A DNA stretch of 64,000 nucleotides from Vibrio chagasii (GCA_041879415.1 CP090851.1:2790001-2854000), one strand, 5' to 3'. Positions 37,520 to 47,486 are shown, counted from the stretch's first letter. The notes: generated by a model not told the origin, from the letters alone. Made by a program: numbers and translations.

Positions 37520-38239
37520 TTACACAGCCTTACCATCAGGAACGAAGACATAACCTAAGCCCCACACCGTTTGGATGTAGCGAGGTTTGCTTGGATCTTC
37601 TTCCACTAGACGACGCAGACGTGAAATCTGAACATCGATAGAACGTTCCATCGCTGAATACTCACGACCACGAGCCATGTTCATCAGCTTATCGCGAGAC
37701 ATTGGCTCACGTGCATTAGTTACTAGTGACTTAAGTACAGCAAATTCACCCGAAGTAAGCGGCATTGGCTCTTCACCACGGAACATTTCACGTGTACCTA
37801 GGTTCAAGCGGAACTCACCAAACTCAACCACAGATTCCTCTGTACTTGGTGCGCCTGGTGCTTCAATTACTTGGCGACGTAATACTGCTTTGATACGAGC
37901 AAGCAGTTCGCGTGGGTTGAATGGTTTTGGTAGGTAGTCATCAGCACCAACTTCCAAACCAACAATACGGTCCACTTCATCACCCTTTGCCGTCAGCATC
38001 AGGATAGGCAGCGAATTGTTTGCGTTTCTTAGACGACGACAGATCGATAGACCATCTTCGCCCGGCAACATTAAATCCAATACCATCAAGTGAAAGTTTT
38101 CACGGGTTAACAGGCGGTCCATCTGCTCACTGTTTGCCACGCTACGCACTTGAAAGCCTTGCTCTGACAGATAGCGCTCTAACAAAGCACGTAAACGAGC
38201 ATCGTCATCGACCACTAAAATTTTGTAGTTTTCTTGCAT
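37520..38239 (-). CDS. ompR: Response regulator OmpR
   Basis: A 239-residue regulator with receiver domain (VVDDD, phospho-acceptor Asp in LMVLDLMLPGEDG, Lys in LPKPFNP) and a C-terminal winged helix (SRDKLMNMARGREYSAMERSIDVQISRLRR). The sequence is nearly the E. coli one and controls porins. ATG 38239 gives MQENYKIL, the family start. The gap 38240-38663 upstream has AT-rich promoter-like sequence and no gene or recognisable RNA that I could support. Confidence 0.97.
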   Translation of the reverse strand: MQENYKILVVDDDARLRALLERYLSEQGFQVRSVANSEQMDRLLTRENFHLMVLDLMLPGEDGLSICRRLRNANNSLPILMLTAKGDEVDRIVGLEVGADDYLPKPFNPRELLARIKAVLRRQVIEAPGAPSTEESVVEFGEFRLNLGTREMFRGEEPMPLTSGEFAVLKSLVTNAREPMSRDKLMNMARGREYSAMERSIDVQISRLRRLVEEDPSKPRYIQTVWGLGYVFVPDGKAV

Positions 38240-38663
38240 GTATGGTTCCACCTATTAATCGCTTATTGGGTTATAAGCTTTTGGGCACAGTCTAATGAGT
38301 TTAATACATTAAAAATGTAACATTCCTGGGGAAAAAGTCGCCTTAAGAATTGTTAACGTATGTTGCCTTCTCTTATTGTAACTCATCACACCATGCACTT
38401 AAGAAAGATTGATGAAAGTTAAGTCACTAATCTACAAGAATAATCAAACATGCTTGAGTAAACAATCAGCAAATTGCAAATACCATAGTGAGCGCTGATG
38501 AAGCGTCAATTACGATTCTTTGTGTCGTGATTTTTATTGGTTGTTCTAACACAGGGTCGGCTGGCATTAAGTAACGCAAAGCTGAGGGAAAGAGATTAGG
38601 TTGGTAGATAAATGGAAGGGATCGTCAATGAAGAAGCTGAATGAAGCATCCAAATGCTCGCGT

Positions 38664-38873
38664 TTACGCCAGAATACTAAACTCGCCTAAAACATCATCG
38701 TGCTGATCCGTGATACTACCTGTTGATGTCGCTTCACAGTATGAAAACCTCATCTCGACTGAATCCACATTGCCATTCACAAGCACGTGGCGCTTTAAAA
38801 TATCGCTATTGAGCTGATGTATCACACCGCTCCAAGAGAGATTATCTTTAAATAAATTAAATGTAATATTCAT
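38664..38873 (-). CDS. Small hypothetical protein
   Basis: A 69-residue open frame that I do not recognise. It begins MNITFNLFKDNLSWSG and has no membrane segment or metal motif; hydrophobic and polar residues alternate, as in a small beta-rich fold. TAGGA lies six bases before the ATG, which supports translation. It stands alone between ompR and the cold-shock gene, in AT-rich sequence. Confidence 0.5.
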   Translation of the reverse strand: MNITFNLFKDNLSWSGVIHQLNSDILKRHVLVNGNVDSVEMRFSYCEATSTGSITDQHDDVLGEFSILA

Positions 38874-39146
38874 ATTATTCCTACTTCTTATTAAGATTTT
38901 GTTTTTGTCTATTTTGTTGAAACCAAAAAAGCTTACGCCCTACAGAACGAGACATATTTATTCCTTATTTATTTTCGTTAGATATAACGAGTCCGTAGTA
39001 TTTAAAATACTACTAATGATATGTATCAATTATTTTATTTATAAAAACGAGGTAAATAAGAAACGTAACGACAAATACAAAGAGTATGAGGGGAATGTTG
39101 AATATTTTCGCGAGGTGATATAAATATAAATTTAGGTATGGGGAAG

Positions 39147-39178
39147 TGACGCAAGCAGTCAGCGACCACTTGCGTCTA
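39147..39178 (-). terminator. Possible terminator hairpin after the cold-shock gene
   Basis: GACGCAAG and CTTGCGTC pair across a 13-base loop, nine or more bases after the csp stop. There is no U run on the minus strand, so termination would be weak. The rest of 38874-39186 shows no supported gene. Confidence 0.35.
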
Positions 39179-39186
39179 CTTAAATC

Positions 39187-39399
39187 TTATAGAGCTACAA
39201 CGTTTGCAGCTTGAAGACCTTTTTGGCCTTGCTCTACTTCGAAAGACACTTGTTGGCCTTCCTTAAGAGTCTTGAAACCTTCAGAAGCGATTGCACGGAA
39301 ATGAACGAATACGTCAGCACCACCGTTGTCTTGAGTTAGGAAACCAAAACCTTTCTCTTCGTTAAACCATTTTACTACGCCGTTTGTTTTATTAGACAT
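39187..39399 (-). CDS. Cold-shock domain protein (CspA family)
   Basis: A 70-residue single-stranded nucleic-acid-binding protein (RNA chaperone). It starts [20 protein letters not shown], has RNP1 in KGFGFL and RNP2 in VFVHF. The start at 39399 is the family one; AAGGGA lies nine bases upstream. The 408-base upstream gap up to greB is very AT-rich, has no gene, and probably holds a long 5' leader like those of cold-inducible csp genes. Confidence 0.93.
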   Translation of the reverse strand: MSNKTNGVVKWFNEEKGFGFLTQDNGGADVFVHFRAIASEGFKTLKEGQQVSFEVEQGQKGLQAANVVAL

Positions 39400-39807
39400 G
39401 TTGTGTCCCTTATATAAAATAAAAATTAATCGCAAGAATAGTGCGATGCGCTGAAAGCTTGAATTATTTAATGTATCTATGAAGCTAAGGGAAACACTGA
39501 GGACAACGACAATAACGAAGGAATTCTGAGGGCTTTACTTTTACAACTGGATGTTTCATTTAATAACTCTGAACAACAGAGCGACGCCATTGTTAGTCAT
39601 TGCCTGTTCATTGTAAAGCGATATTTTCATTAAATAAAAATAACTGGCTTTTTATTTTAGATGAAAACTACCTATTTTCACTTGAAAGCCTTTCTCCATA
39701 AGGTCTGCTAAAATTTTAAAAACAACAATAGATCGCTTTATTTTTTCAGCGCATTTTACTCCACGACACAAAAAGTGAATAAATGCGCGCATATTTAGAC
39801 ATCTAAC

Positions 39808-40287
39808 CTAAGGTTTATCGTATGAGATAGAATTTATAAACCACTCTTTATCTCCTTCTGGAGTACGAACAACGAACTCATCATCCACTTCTTTTTTGAG
39901 TAGCGCACGTGCCATTGGAGAATCAATCGAGATGTAGCCTTTAGCATCGCCATAAATCTCTTCAGGGCCAACAATGCGGAAGGTCTTCACATCACCTTCT
40001 TCATTTTCAATTTCTACCCAAGCCCCAAAAAAGACTTTCCCTTCCTGCTGTGGTGAATAGTCCACAATAGTGACATCAGGCAAGAACTTTCGTAAGAAGC
40101 GTACACGGCGATCAATTTGACGAAGCAGACGCTTATTAAATGTGTAATCTGCATTTTCAGAGCGGTCCCCTAAGCTCGCAGCCCAAGTCACAATCTTAGT
40201 AATCTCAGGACGTTTCTCATGCCATAGATGATCGTGTTCAGCTTTAAGCTTGTTGTAACCTTCTCGGGTAATTAATTTAGTCTTCAA
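39808..40287 (-). CDS. greB: Transcription elongation factor GreB
   Basis: A 159-residue factor that enters the RNA polymerase secondary channel and triggers cleavage of backtracked RNA. The coiled coil carries GDRSENADY, with the acidic tip residues, and the C-terminal domain has KVFFGAWVEIENEEGD and ISIDSPMARALLKKE. The start is TTG 40287, with AAGG eight bases upstream; MKTKLITREGY is the family N-terminus. The 368 bases between its start and the sRNA end hold no gene I trust. Confidence 0.95.
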   Translation of the reverse strand: MKTKLITREGYNKLKAEHDHLWHEKRPEITKIVTWAASLGDRSENADYTFNKRLLRQIDRRVRFLRKFLPDVTIVDYSPQQEGKVFFGAWVEIENEEGDVKTFRIVGPEEIYGDAKGYISIDSPMARALLKKEVDDEFVVRTPEGDKEWFINSISYDKP

Positions 40288-40655
40288 TTCAATAACCTTG
40301 AGTGTCTATAAATGCGGTAAGGGCTTTAATAACGTCATGTTTATCATAGAAACAAACTGAGCGCATGATGATAGATCCTGCTCTACACCCTATTCAAGCC
40401 ATTCAACACTTCTAAGTGTACATTTTATCGGACTTAGCACTACAAAGTCGCCATCAATAAAGTAGCCAGCAATATAGTGAATAGCGAGAGATACAATACT
40501 CGTGGCTTCCAACTCGTTTGAGTCATGAAAGAGATATATCGACGATAAGTAACATCTTGATATTAAAAGCGAGTGTATAAGAGAAAGGGAGTCAGGTTCT
40601 TGTACAAGGAAGTAATGATGCGTGTAGCGAGTTCTTTCTAGAACATTTAACGCAG

Positions 40656-40967
40656 ATAAAAGAAAACCCCGCAAGGCTTTCGCCTAGCGGGGTTAAGTCT
40701 CTATCGCAGCAATCCGGCTACTGTTTATCTCTTCGAGATAAGGTGCTCCCTGCATCTTTCCTTGATAGTGGCTAAATCCTTTAACCAATTTCCTTTTTGT
40801 TCATCGCCATCCTAGCGGTGTCCATTCTAGCCTGTCGTCCTGACTGGCGAATCTCATCCAGAGATTATCACTTCCTTGCTGACCACTCATCCTAAGTAAT
40901 CAAATCTTCATCCTGAAGATACCTAGTCCATTAGGCTTTTTCCTGTTCCTGCCAACTCCCTGTCGAC
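40656..40967 (-). ncRNA. CsrB/CsrC/CsrD-family small RNA
   Basis: A minus-strand RNA of about 310 bases that should bind and titrate the CsrA protein. Its proposed 5' end, GTCGACAGGGAGT, is the same as E. coli CsrB from memory. About sixteen GGA motifs follow, many AGGA or GGATG. Several sit in hairpin loops, such as CUUCA-GGA-UGAAG (near 40908-40920) and AAUCUC..GAGAUU (near 40850-40866). A TAATAT -10 element lies seven bases upstream. It ends at a perfect GC-rich hairpin and U tract. It lies between greB and tex. Which of the three Vibrio Csr RNAs it is cannot be told. Confidence 0.9.
40661..40694 (-). terminator. Terminator of the Csr small RNA
   Basis: AACCCCGC/GCGGGGTT is a perfect outer stem with an inner AGGC/GCCT stem and a UUUC-type loop. 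On the minus strand it is followed by UUUUCUUUU. Confidence 0.92.
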
Positions 40968-41127
40968 AAGTTAAATATTACGGCAAATGGCCGAGTTTCC
41001 TAGATAGTCCTAAAAAACATTTACTGTGGGAAATACGCCCAAAAACACCAAAACCAACAAAATCATTAACTTACGATTTTATTAGGACAATTTTCTGAGT
41101 TTAAAGTGACTTAGTCTCACATCACTT

Positions 41128-41145
41128 GTAAGAGATCTCGCACAA
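41128..41145. promoter_or_regulatory. UvrY/VarA (GacA-type) binding box
   Basis: TGTAAGAGATCTCGCACA matches the GacA/UvrY consensus TGTAAG-N6-CTTACA in all but two bases and is palindromic in its centre. It lies about 170 bases before the proposed start of the Csr sRNA, the distance range known for csrB in E. coli. The rest of 40968-41262 is AT-rich with no gene. Confidence 0.75.
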
Positions 41146-41262
41146 AGCGGGTATCACAAACGGAAATTCGACTTCTGACAGGATAATTACACAGTCAAAG
41201 CTAGAAAAAGCGTACGCTCACCCCCATATATTTGTCACGATATTAAATAAGAGATTCATCGG

Positions 41263-43593
41263 ATGAGCCAAGCTATCTGTCGACTGATCGCTGAAGAACT
41301 GAATGTTCGTTCTGAGCAAGTCACCGCCGCAGTAACCCTAATTGACGACGGTAATACCGTTCCCTTTATTGCCCGCTACCGTAAAGAGGTTACGGGAGGC
41401 TTAGACGATACCCAATTACGTAACCTTGATAGTCGCCTTTCTTACCTTCGTGAACTTGATGATCGTCGCCAAACGATTCTTAAGTCGATTCAAGACCAAG
41501 GTAAGCTCACGCCAGAACTCGAGCGTGATATCACTCAAGCCGACAGTAAGACTCGTCTAGAAGATTTATACCTACCTTACAAACCAAAGCGCCGCACTAA
41601 GGGCCAGATCGCGATTGAAGCAGGTTTAGAACCACTTGCCGACACACTGTGGAATGAACCACAGCACGATCCAGAAACGGAAGCAGCGAACTTCATAAGC
41701 AACGATAAAGGCATTGCCGATACCAAAGCCGCTCTTGATGGCGCTCGTGCGATCATCATGGAACGCATTGCGGAAGATGCAAACCTGTTAGAAAAGATTC
41801 GCCAACACCTAACACGCAACTCAGAGCTAGTCGCTCGTGTGGTGACAGGTAAAGAGCAAGAAGGCGAGAAGTTCAAAGACTACTTCGAGCACAACGAAAC
41901 ACTCAGCAAAGTGCCGTCTCACCGTGCACTTGCGATGTTGCGTGGCCGAAATGAAGGTTTCCTAACACTGGCAATGAATGCCGATCCTGAACAAGAAGAA
42001 GGTGCTCGTGGTTCTTACTGTGAAAACATCATCTCTGATCACTACGGTATTACTCTGAGCAGTGCTCCTGCAGATGCATGGCGTAAGCAAGTGATCAGCT
42101 GGGCATGGCGTATTAAGGTTTCTATGCACATGGAAACCGAACTCATGAGCGCGATGAAAGAGCGTGCAGAGATCGAAGCGATTGAAGTATTCGCGACCAA
42201 CCTAAAAGACCTACTGATGGCTGCGCCTGCTGGCCCTCGTGCAACGTTAGGCCTAGATCCAGGTTTACGTACCGGTTCGAAAATCGCGGTTGTTGATTCA
42301 ACAGGTAAGGTTCTCGCGACAGAAACCATTTACCCTCACCCACCACAGAAGCAATACGACAAATCAGCTCACGTTGTTGAGCAGATGGTTCGTCAGTTCA
42401 ACGTTGACCTGATTGCGATTGGTAACGGTACCGCTTCACGCGAAACCGACAGCTTTGTGGCTGATGTGATTAAGCGTGGCAACCTAAAAGCGCAAAAAAT
42501 CATTGTGAGCGAAGCTGGTGCATCAGTGTACTCAGCATCGGAGTTAGCAGCGAAAGAGTTCCCGAACATGGACGTATCACTACGCGGTGCTGTATCTATC
42601 GCGCGTCGTCTACAAGATCCTCTAGCAGAGCTTGTGAAGATTGACCCTAAATCGATCGGTGTGGGCCAATACCAACACGATGTAAGCCAAACCATGCTTG
42701 CTAAGCGCCTAGATGCGATTGTCGAAGACTGTGTAAACGCGGTGGGTGTTGATGTGAATACGGCTTCTGCTGCACTACTGACACGTGTCGCTGGCCTTTC
42801 TAGCGCTATCGCTCAGAACATCGTCGACTACCGCGATGAAAATGGCCGCTTCGAAGCGCGTACGACACTGAAAAAAGTCGCTCGTTTGGGGCCAAAAGCC
42901 TTTGAACAGTGTGCTGGCTTCCTGCGTATTATGGATGGCAAGAACCCGCTAGATGCATCATCGGTGCACCCAGAAGCTTACCCAGTGGTGAAGAACATCG
43001 CTGAGAAAAACCAAAAAGACATCAAGTCTCTGGTAGGTAACACAGACTTCCTACGTGGCTTGCATGCGATTGATTACACCAATGAAAACTTTGGTGTGCC
43101 GACGGTGACCGACATCATCAAAGAGCTAGATAAGCCGGGCCGTGACCCTCGCCCAGAGTTCAAGACTGCTACCTTCGCCGATGGCGTAAACAGCGTTTCA
43201 GACTTAGAACCAGGCATGATTCTAGAAGGTGTGGTATCAAACGTGGCTAACTTCGGTGCCTTCGTCGATATTGGCGTTCATCAAGATGGTTTAGTACACA
43301 TTTCAGCGCTTACCGATCGCTTTGTCTCTGATCCACGTGAAGTGGTTAAAGCGGGTGACATCGTGAAAGTGAAAGTGATGGAAGTGGATGTTCAGCGTAA
43401 GCGTATTGCACTCAGCATGCGTATGAAAGATGAGCCGGGACAAGATAACCGAGCTCAACGTTCAAGCGCACCTCGCACGCAAAGCCGCCCGAATCAACAC
43501 TCGCAAGGTGGACAACGCCGTCGTGAGGAGCCACAACAAAATGGCGCGATGGGTGGTGCATTCGCAGCTGCTTTTGCTAAAGCGAAAAAGTAA
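41263..43593 (+). CDS. tex: Tex-family RNA-binding transcription accessory protein
   Basis: A 776-residue cytoplasmic protein. In order: helical N-terminal domain ([15 protein letters not shown]), YqgF-like RNase H domain ([17 protein letters not shown], about 326-342), helix-hairpin-helix domain ([20 protein letters not shown]), and an S1 RNA-binding domain ([25 protein letters not shown], about 660-684). A basic Gln/Arg-rich tail follows. Tex affects transcription of toxin and stress genes. greB and tex are neighbours in E. coli as well; here the Csr sRNA gene lies between them. Confidence 0.95.
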   Translation: MSQAICRLIAEELNVRSEQVTAAVTLIDDGNTVPFIARYRKEVTGGLDDTQLRNLDSRLSYLRELDDRRQTILKSIQDQGKLTPELERDITQADSKTRLEDLYLPYKPKRRTKGQIAIEAGLEPLADTLWNEPQHDPETEAANFISNDKGIADTKAALDGARAIIMERIAEDANLLEKIRQHLTRNSELVARVVTGKEQEGEKFKDYFEHNETLSKVPSHRALAMLRGRNEGFLTLAMNADPEQEEGARGSYCENIISDHYGITLSSAPADAWRKQVISWAWRIKVSMHMETELMSAMKERAEIEAIEVFATNLKDLLMAAPAGPRATLGLDPGLRTGSKIAVVDSTGKVLATETIYPHPPQKQYDKSAHVVEQMVRQFNVDLIAIGNGTASRETDSFVADVIKRGNLKAQKIIVSEAGASVYSASELAAKEFPNMDVSLRGAVSIARRLQDPLAELVKIDPKSIGVGQYQHDVSQTMLAKRLDAIVEDCVNAVGVDVNTASAALLTRVAGLSSAIAQNIVDYRDENGRFEARTTLKKVARLGPKAFEQCAGFLRIMDGKNPLDASSVHPEAYPVVKNIAEKNQKDIKSLVGNTDFLRGLHAIDYTNENFGVPTVTDIIKELDKPGRDPRPEFKTATFADGVNSVSDLEPGMILEGVVSNVANFGAFVDIGVHQDGLVHISALTDRFVSDPREVVKAGDIVKVKVMEVDVQRKRIALSMRMKDEPGQDNRAQRSSAPRTQSRPNQHSQGGQRRREEPQQNGAMGGAFAAAFAKAKK

Positions 43594-43632
43594 TCCTTTA
43601 GCACATCTGAGAAACGGGTTCGCCTAAAACAG

Positions 43633-43666
43633 AAAACCTGCATCCCTTAGGGTATGCAGGTTTTTT
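43633..43666 (+). terminator. Terminator of tex
   Basis: AAAACCTGCAT/ATGCAGGTTTT encloses a CCC/GGG inner stem; TTTTTT follows. The left A run may let it also serve the convergent gene at 43719. Confidence 0.88.
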
Positions 43667-43718
43667 ATTATTTGTTCAAAAAAGACATCGAAATGTAGTT
43701 GAATCATGAATTTTCGAT

Positions 43719-44192
43719 TCATAGCACGACTAACATTTCAGATGGAGCATGAGGCGCAACAGCATGACCATAATGATACTTTATGACCTTACGTCGTTTC
43801 TCCATCTGTCCCTCCTGAATCGCCGCATCTAAAACATGCTTTGGCAGGCGGAAACGCATGGTATAGCCTTTTCCTTGGTCGGCACTGTATGTTCTCAGCG
43901 CCAACAAGCTGAACAGTCTATCAAAAGGATCTTGTGACTCTTCTTGGCTAACCGAATTAGCCTCTGACTCGTTCTCCATTTCATAACCTGGATGGTCTGA
44001 AGGATCCCAAGCCGACTGCTGCCTTCGTTTATCGTCCGACTTTACCTTGCGCTCTGCATTGGTTCTCGCCAATGCTACTGCGGGAGCAACAGGCTCTCGG
44101 ACTTTATTATCACGCGCAACTTGCTCTGTTTGCACATTAACGGACGGGGCGATTAGTGGCACACTCACTGCAGTTGCAGGTGACACAATCAT
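43719..44192 (-). CDS. Hypothetical protein, disordered N-terminus
   Basis: A 157-residue protein I cannot name. The first 90 residues are rich in Ala, Val, Glu and Lys with low complexity. The second half is ordered: DPFDRLFSLLALRTYSADQG and GYTMRFRLPKHVLDAAIQEGQMEKRRKVIKYHYG. No signal peptide or membrane segment is clear. It is alone between convergent tex and the downstream-facing bioH gene. The gap 44193-44368 shows no gene. Confidence 0.7.
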   Translation of the reverse strand: MIVSPATAVSVPLIAPSVNVQTEQVARDNKVREPVAPAVALARTNAERKVKSDDKRRQQSAWDPSDHPGYEMENESEANSVSQEESQDPFDRLFSLLALRTYSADQGKGYTMRFRLPKHVLDAAIQEGQMEKRRKVIKYHYGHAVAPHAPSEMLVVL

Positions 44193-44368
44193 CGCGAACT
44201 CTCCTCAAGAATCGCCCATCGCTGCTGCCATAACACTCTTGTACTGAGTTAGCACAACAGGTGTGGCCCAAGTTACTGCACTCTGCTCAGGTGAGAGAGA
44301 GATGTCTGAGTATCATGCAGTGCATTGGTTAGATTATATATCGACCAAGATGGTGATAAATTTAGCAA

Positions 44369-45145
44369 TTATTTTTGTGCGAAACTGACTAGCTCACTGC
44401 AGAAGGCATCCGCTTCCGTCATAAAGGGTGCATGTGAGGATTGGGCGAAGATGTACTGCTCGGTGTGAGGCAGTGCATTGCCCAGGTCTTTGGCAACCTT
44501 GATTGGTACCAGCCCGTCTAATCGACCATACAAGCGCAGCATAGGAACGGAAACCTCCGGTAATTGCTCTCTTAAATCGACATCAGACAACATCTTTAGT
44601 CCTGCCAATAATGAATCAGGGTTTGGTAATGGGCGAGACAGTACCGCTTGCTTAAGCTGTTTTACGTCTTGCCTTGCCGAAGGGCTGCCCATGGCTTGCA
44701 GCGCCATAAAACGCTCGATGGTGGTTTGGAAATCTTCAACCAGTTGTTCGGTGAATGCCGTTAATACGTTGGGTTGGATGCCTCGCCATAGTACTGGCTC
44801 TTTCGCGGCTGCGAATTTCGGTGAACTAGCAACCGTCACCAACTTGCTTACATAATCGGAATGATGCAGCGCCATATGCGTCGCGACCAAGCCACCAAGT
44901 GACCAACCGACCCAAATCGCCTGTTTAGGTGCTTCGGCCAACAATTGCTGGGCTATCTCTTCAAGATCTTGAGCGTGACAATGAGAACTATGACCGTAAC
45001 CGGGCAAATCGACAACGTGAACTCGGAAATCAGCCTCTAACGCATTTACGGTTTGCTGCCAGACAGCACCATTCATTCCCCAGCCGTGGACTAACACCAA
45101 ATCGGGTCCCTGCCCTGAAACATGCCAATATAACGCGTCACTCAT
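44369..45145 (-). CDS. bioH: Pimeloyl-[acyl-carrier protein] methyl ester esterase
   Basis: A 258-residue alpha/beta hydrolase that removes the methyl ester from pimeloyl-ACP, ending the BioC-BioH route to the biotin precursor. It has LVHGWGMNGAVW with the oxyanion region, nucleophile S82 in GWSLGG (the same position as in E. coli), the Asp of YGRLDGLVP and the His of SSHAPF. ATG 45145 has AGGGA at about nine bases; TTG 45151 is too close. It is divergent from comF, the usual arrangement. Confidence 0.93.
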   Translation of the reverse strand: MSDALYWHVSGQGPDLVLVHGWGMNGAVWQQTVNALEADFRVHVVDLPGYGHSSHCHAQDLEEIAQQLLAEAPKQAIWVGWSLGGLVATHMALHHSDYVSKLVTVASSPKFAAAKEPVLWRGIQPNVLTAFTEQLVEDFQTTIERFMALQAMGSPSARQDVKQLKQAVLSRPLPNPDSLLAGLKMLSDVDLREQLPEVSVPMLRLYGRLDGLVPIKVAKDLGNALPHTEQYIFAQSSHAPFMTEADAFCSELVSFAQK

Positions 45146-45238
45146 TCTCAATATTCCCTACTTTTTCCATCAGCGATAACCTGCACTTTTCAGTATGGTG
45201 AGCAAAAGGAACACCATAACCCAAAAGCATCGCGAGCT

Positions 45239-45952
45239 ATGTTATCCGATTGGCTACAAAAACACACACCACGTCTGGTCACACCTCAATGCCACATGTG
45301 TAAGCTAGATAAGCGGCCTGATGATAACCACCCTCGATGGTGTAATAGTTGCCTAAAACTGTTCGAGCTCGTGCCTCGCTGTAAAAGGTGCGGATTAAAA
45401 ACGGTCACAGCCGTCGAACAATGTGGTGAGTGCTTAGCTGACCCGCCACCTTGGCATCGACTCTATTGTGTTGGTGATTACACCTTTCCAACCGCAGGCT
45501 ATATCCAACAGATGAAGTATGCTGATAAATTCTGGTTTGCCCGAGATCTCTCAACCTTGCTCGCGTCACGTATCGAAGAGCCTGCATCTCTCATCACCAG
45601 TGTTCCCTTGCATTGGCGTCGATACCTTCATCGCGGTTTTAATCAGAGTCAGCTACTGGCGCGTTACACCGCTCAAGAACTCAAAATAGGCCATGCCGTT
45701 TTGTTCAAGCGCATCCGCTCAACCGCTTCGCAACAAGGGCTAACTAAATCAGCAAGAAAAAGTAATTTGAAAGGGGCATTCGCGATGAGAAATACCCACT
45801 TTTCAGCGAACGATGACTCGCATGTCGCGATAATTGATGATGTTGTAACCACAGGCAGTACTGTGTATCAATTATGCCAATTATTACTTGAAGTAGGGGT
45901 GAAAAGGATTGATATTTACTGCATCTGCCGCACTCCTGAGCCCTCTGGATAA
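45239..45952 (+). CDS. comF: ComF/GntX family phosphoribosyltransferase-like protein
   Basis: A 237-residue protein with an N-terminal double zinc finger (CHMCKL, CNSC, CKRCGL and CGEC pairs, residues about 18-66) and a C-terminal PRTase domain with [14 protein letters not shown]. ComF is needed for DNA uptake during natural transformation in vibrios, which are induced on chitin. The gene lies between bioH and nfuA, as gntX does in E. coli. Confidence 0.9.
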   Translation: MLSDWLQKHTPRLVTPQCHMCKLDKRPDDNHPRWCNSCLKLFELVPRCKRCGLKTVTAVEQCGECLADPPPWHRLYCVGDYTFPTAGYIQQMKYADKFWFARDLSTLLASRIEEPASLITSVPLHWRRYLHRGFNQSQLLARYTAQELKIGHAVLFKRIRSTASQQGLTKSARKSNLKGAFAMRNTHFSANDDSHVAIIDDVVTTGSTVYQLCQLLLEVGVKRIDIYCICRTPEPSG

Positions 45953-46031
45953 CTGGCGTGAGTCGCTACTTGTACAGCAATCCAACAAAAAAGGGCTGAA
46001 TTACAAATCTGACAGGAGTAGAATGGCGCTA

Positions 46032-46056
46032 ATAGCCTACAAATTTACTCAGGTAT
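46032..46056 (+). promoter_or_regulatory. IscR type-1-like operator at nfuA
   Basis: The 25 bases from ATAGCC to AGGTAT match the type-1 IscR consensus (ATASYYGACTRWWWYAGTCRRSTAT) at 22 positions by my count. The mismatches are at positions 7, 10 and 17. A TAGAAT -10 element lies at 46019-46024, putting the site at about +1 to +25 of the nfuA transcript. IscR carrying [2Fe-2S] would repress when cluster supply is good. E. coli nfuA is a known IscR target. Confidence 0.65.
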
Positions 46057-46061
46057 TCGTC

Positions 46062-46646
46062 GTGTCAAATATTACTATTACAGAAACAGCTCAAACTCAT
46101 TTTGCCAATCTGCTGTCACAGCAGCCTGAAGGTACAAACATTCGTGTGTTCGTGGTAAACCCGGGTACACAAAACGCAGAGTGTGGTGTTTCTTACTGCC
46201 CGACAGATGCTATTGAAGCGTCTGACACAGAACTTAAATTCGAAGCTTTCTCTGCATATGTAGATGAGCTAAGCCTGCCGTTCCTAGACGAAGCTGAAAT
46301 TGACTTCGTTACTGACAAAATGGGCTCTCAGCTAACGCTTAAAGCACCAAACGCAAAAATGCGTAAAGTAGCTGACGATGCACCACTTCTAGAACGTGTT
46401 GAATACGCAATTCAAACACAAGTTAACCCACAACTTGCTGGTCACGGCGGTCACGTTAGCTTGGTTGAGATCACTGAAGACGGCGCAGCTATCGTAGCAT
46501 TCGGTGGTGGTTGTAATGGTTGTTCTATGGTTGATGTAACGCTTAAAGAAGGTATCGAAAAAGAACTTCTTCAACAGTTCGAAGGTGAACTGACTGCTGT
46601 TCGTGATGCAACTGAGCACGATCGTGGTGAGCACTCTTACTACTAA
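46062..46646 (+). CDS. nfuA: Fe-S biogenesis protein NfuA
   Basis: A 194-residue iron-sulfur carrier. An N-terminal degenerate A-type domain ([22 protein letters not shown]) is followed by the Nfu domain with the cluster-binding CxxC in [11 protein letters not shown]. It hands [4Fe-4S] clusters to apo-enzymes under oxidative or iron stress. GTG 46062 is chosen: it matches family N-termini and has AGG eight bases upstream. ATG 46023 has a good-looking AGGAG before it, but that ATG overlaps the likely -10 box and would place the operator inside the gene. Confidence 0.93.
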   Translation: MSNITITETAQTHFANLLSQQPEGTNIRVFVVNPGTQNAECGVSYCPTDAIEASDTELKFEAFSAYVDELSLPFLDEAEIDFVTDKMGSQLTLKAPNAKMRKVADDAPLLERVEYAIQTQVNPQLAGHGGHVSLVEITEDGAAIVAFGGGCNGCSMVDVTLKEGIEKELLQQFEGELTAVRDATEHDRGEHSYY

Positions 46647-46673
46647 TCTCTGATTAAGTACGAATGATCTTTT

Positions 46674-46706
46674 GAAAGGTTGATGCGCAAGCGTCAACCT
46701 TTTTTG
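46674..46706 (+). terminator. Terminator of nfuA
   Basis: AAAGGTTGA and TCAACCTTT pair around an inner TGC/GCG stem with a GCAA tetraloop; TTTTTT follows. The rest of 46707-46934 is the nudE upstream region. Confidence 0.88.
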
Positions 46707-46934
46707 TTTTATGGATGAGCAAGTTAGGACTATCTCGTTCTCTCTATACTCTTTTGTTATCCAGTAAAATTTCACCTCGTTACCATCTTGAGTAAGGTAT
46801 TCAAGTGATCGTAATCGATTCCTGCTTCAATAATTTTCGGATATGAAAACTCGGATCTAGGAACTCAAGGTCATTTCCCCTATATTAGAATGACTTTATA
46901 AGAAAGAATTCCAATGAGCTAAGGAGCGAGCGCA

Positions 46935-47486
46935 ATGACAAAAAGGACCAAGCCAGAGATTTTGGCTAAACAAACTGTCGCTCAATCAAGACTATTCTCT
47001 ATCGAGTCTCTCGACTTACGCTTTTCAAACGGTGAAGAGCGCACTTACGAACGCATGAAGCCTAGCGGGCGCAACGCAGTGATGATGGTTCCGATTACTG
47101 AGCAAGGCGATATTCTATTAGTACGTGAATATGCAGCGGGAACTGAACGCTACGAGCTCGGCTTTCCAAAAGGGCTGATTGATCCGGGTGAGCAACCAAG
47201 TGACGCTGCGGTTCGTGAACTCAAAGAAGAGATTGGCTTTGGTGCTAACAAACTCACTCCACTCAAGGAAGTGATTCTCGCTCCCTCTTATTTTTCTAGC
47301 AAAATGACGCTGTTTATCGCAGAAGACCTCTACCCAGAGAAGCTAGAAGGTGATGAACCTGAACCACTGGACATTGTGCGCTGGCCGCTTGCTCAAGCCG
47401 AAGAGCTATTAACGCATCTCGACTTCTGTGAAGCTCGCAGTATTACCGCCCTACTATTGACCCTTCGCTCGCTAAATAATAACTAA
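46935..47486 (+). CDS. nudE: ADP compounds hydrolase NudE
   Basis: A 183-residue Nudix hydrolase that cleaves ADP-ribose, Ap3A and NADH-type compounds. The Nudix box runs from GLIDPGEQ to RELKEEIGF (about 81-102) with the metal Glu residues. REYAAGTERYELGFPKG before it is typical of NudE. It is followed after 34 bases by cysQ, another enzyme handling adenosine phosphates; the same pair occurs in E. coli relatives. Confidence 0.93.
   Translation: MTKRTKPEILAKQTVAQSRLFSIESLDLRFSNGEERTYERMKPSGRNAVMMVPITEQGDILLVREYAAGTERYELGFPKGLIDPGEQPSDAAVRELKEEIGFGANKLTPLKEVILAPSYFSSKMTLFIAEDLYPEKLEGDEPEPLDIVRWPLAQAEELLTHLDFCEARSITALLLTLRSLNNN

Noticed and set aside
38899..39123. Plus-strand open frame of 74 codons before the cold-shock gene
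   Set aside because: Composition follows the AT-rich background, with no clear ribosome site and no recognisable motif.
40390..40674. Minus-strand open frame of 94 codons after the Csr sRNA
   Set aside because: It begins inside the sRNA terminator hairpin, has no ribosome site I can see and no family-like sequence.
46023..46061. ATG 46023 as the nfuA start
   Set aside because: The AGGAG before it is attractive, but the added residues are not family-like and the ATG overlaps the likely -10 box and precedes the IscR-like site.
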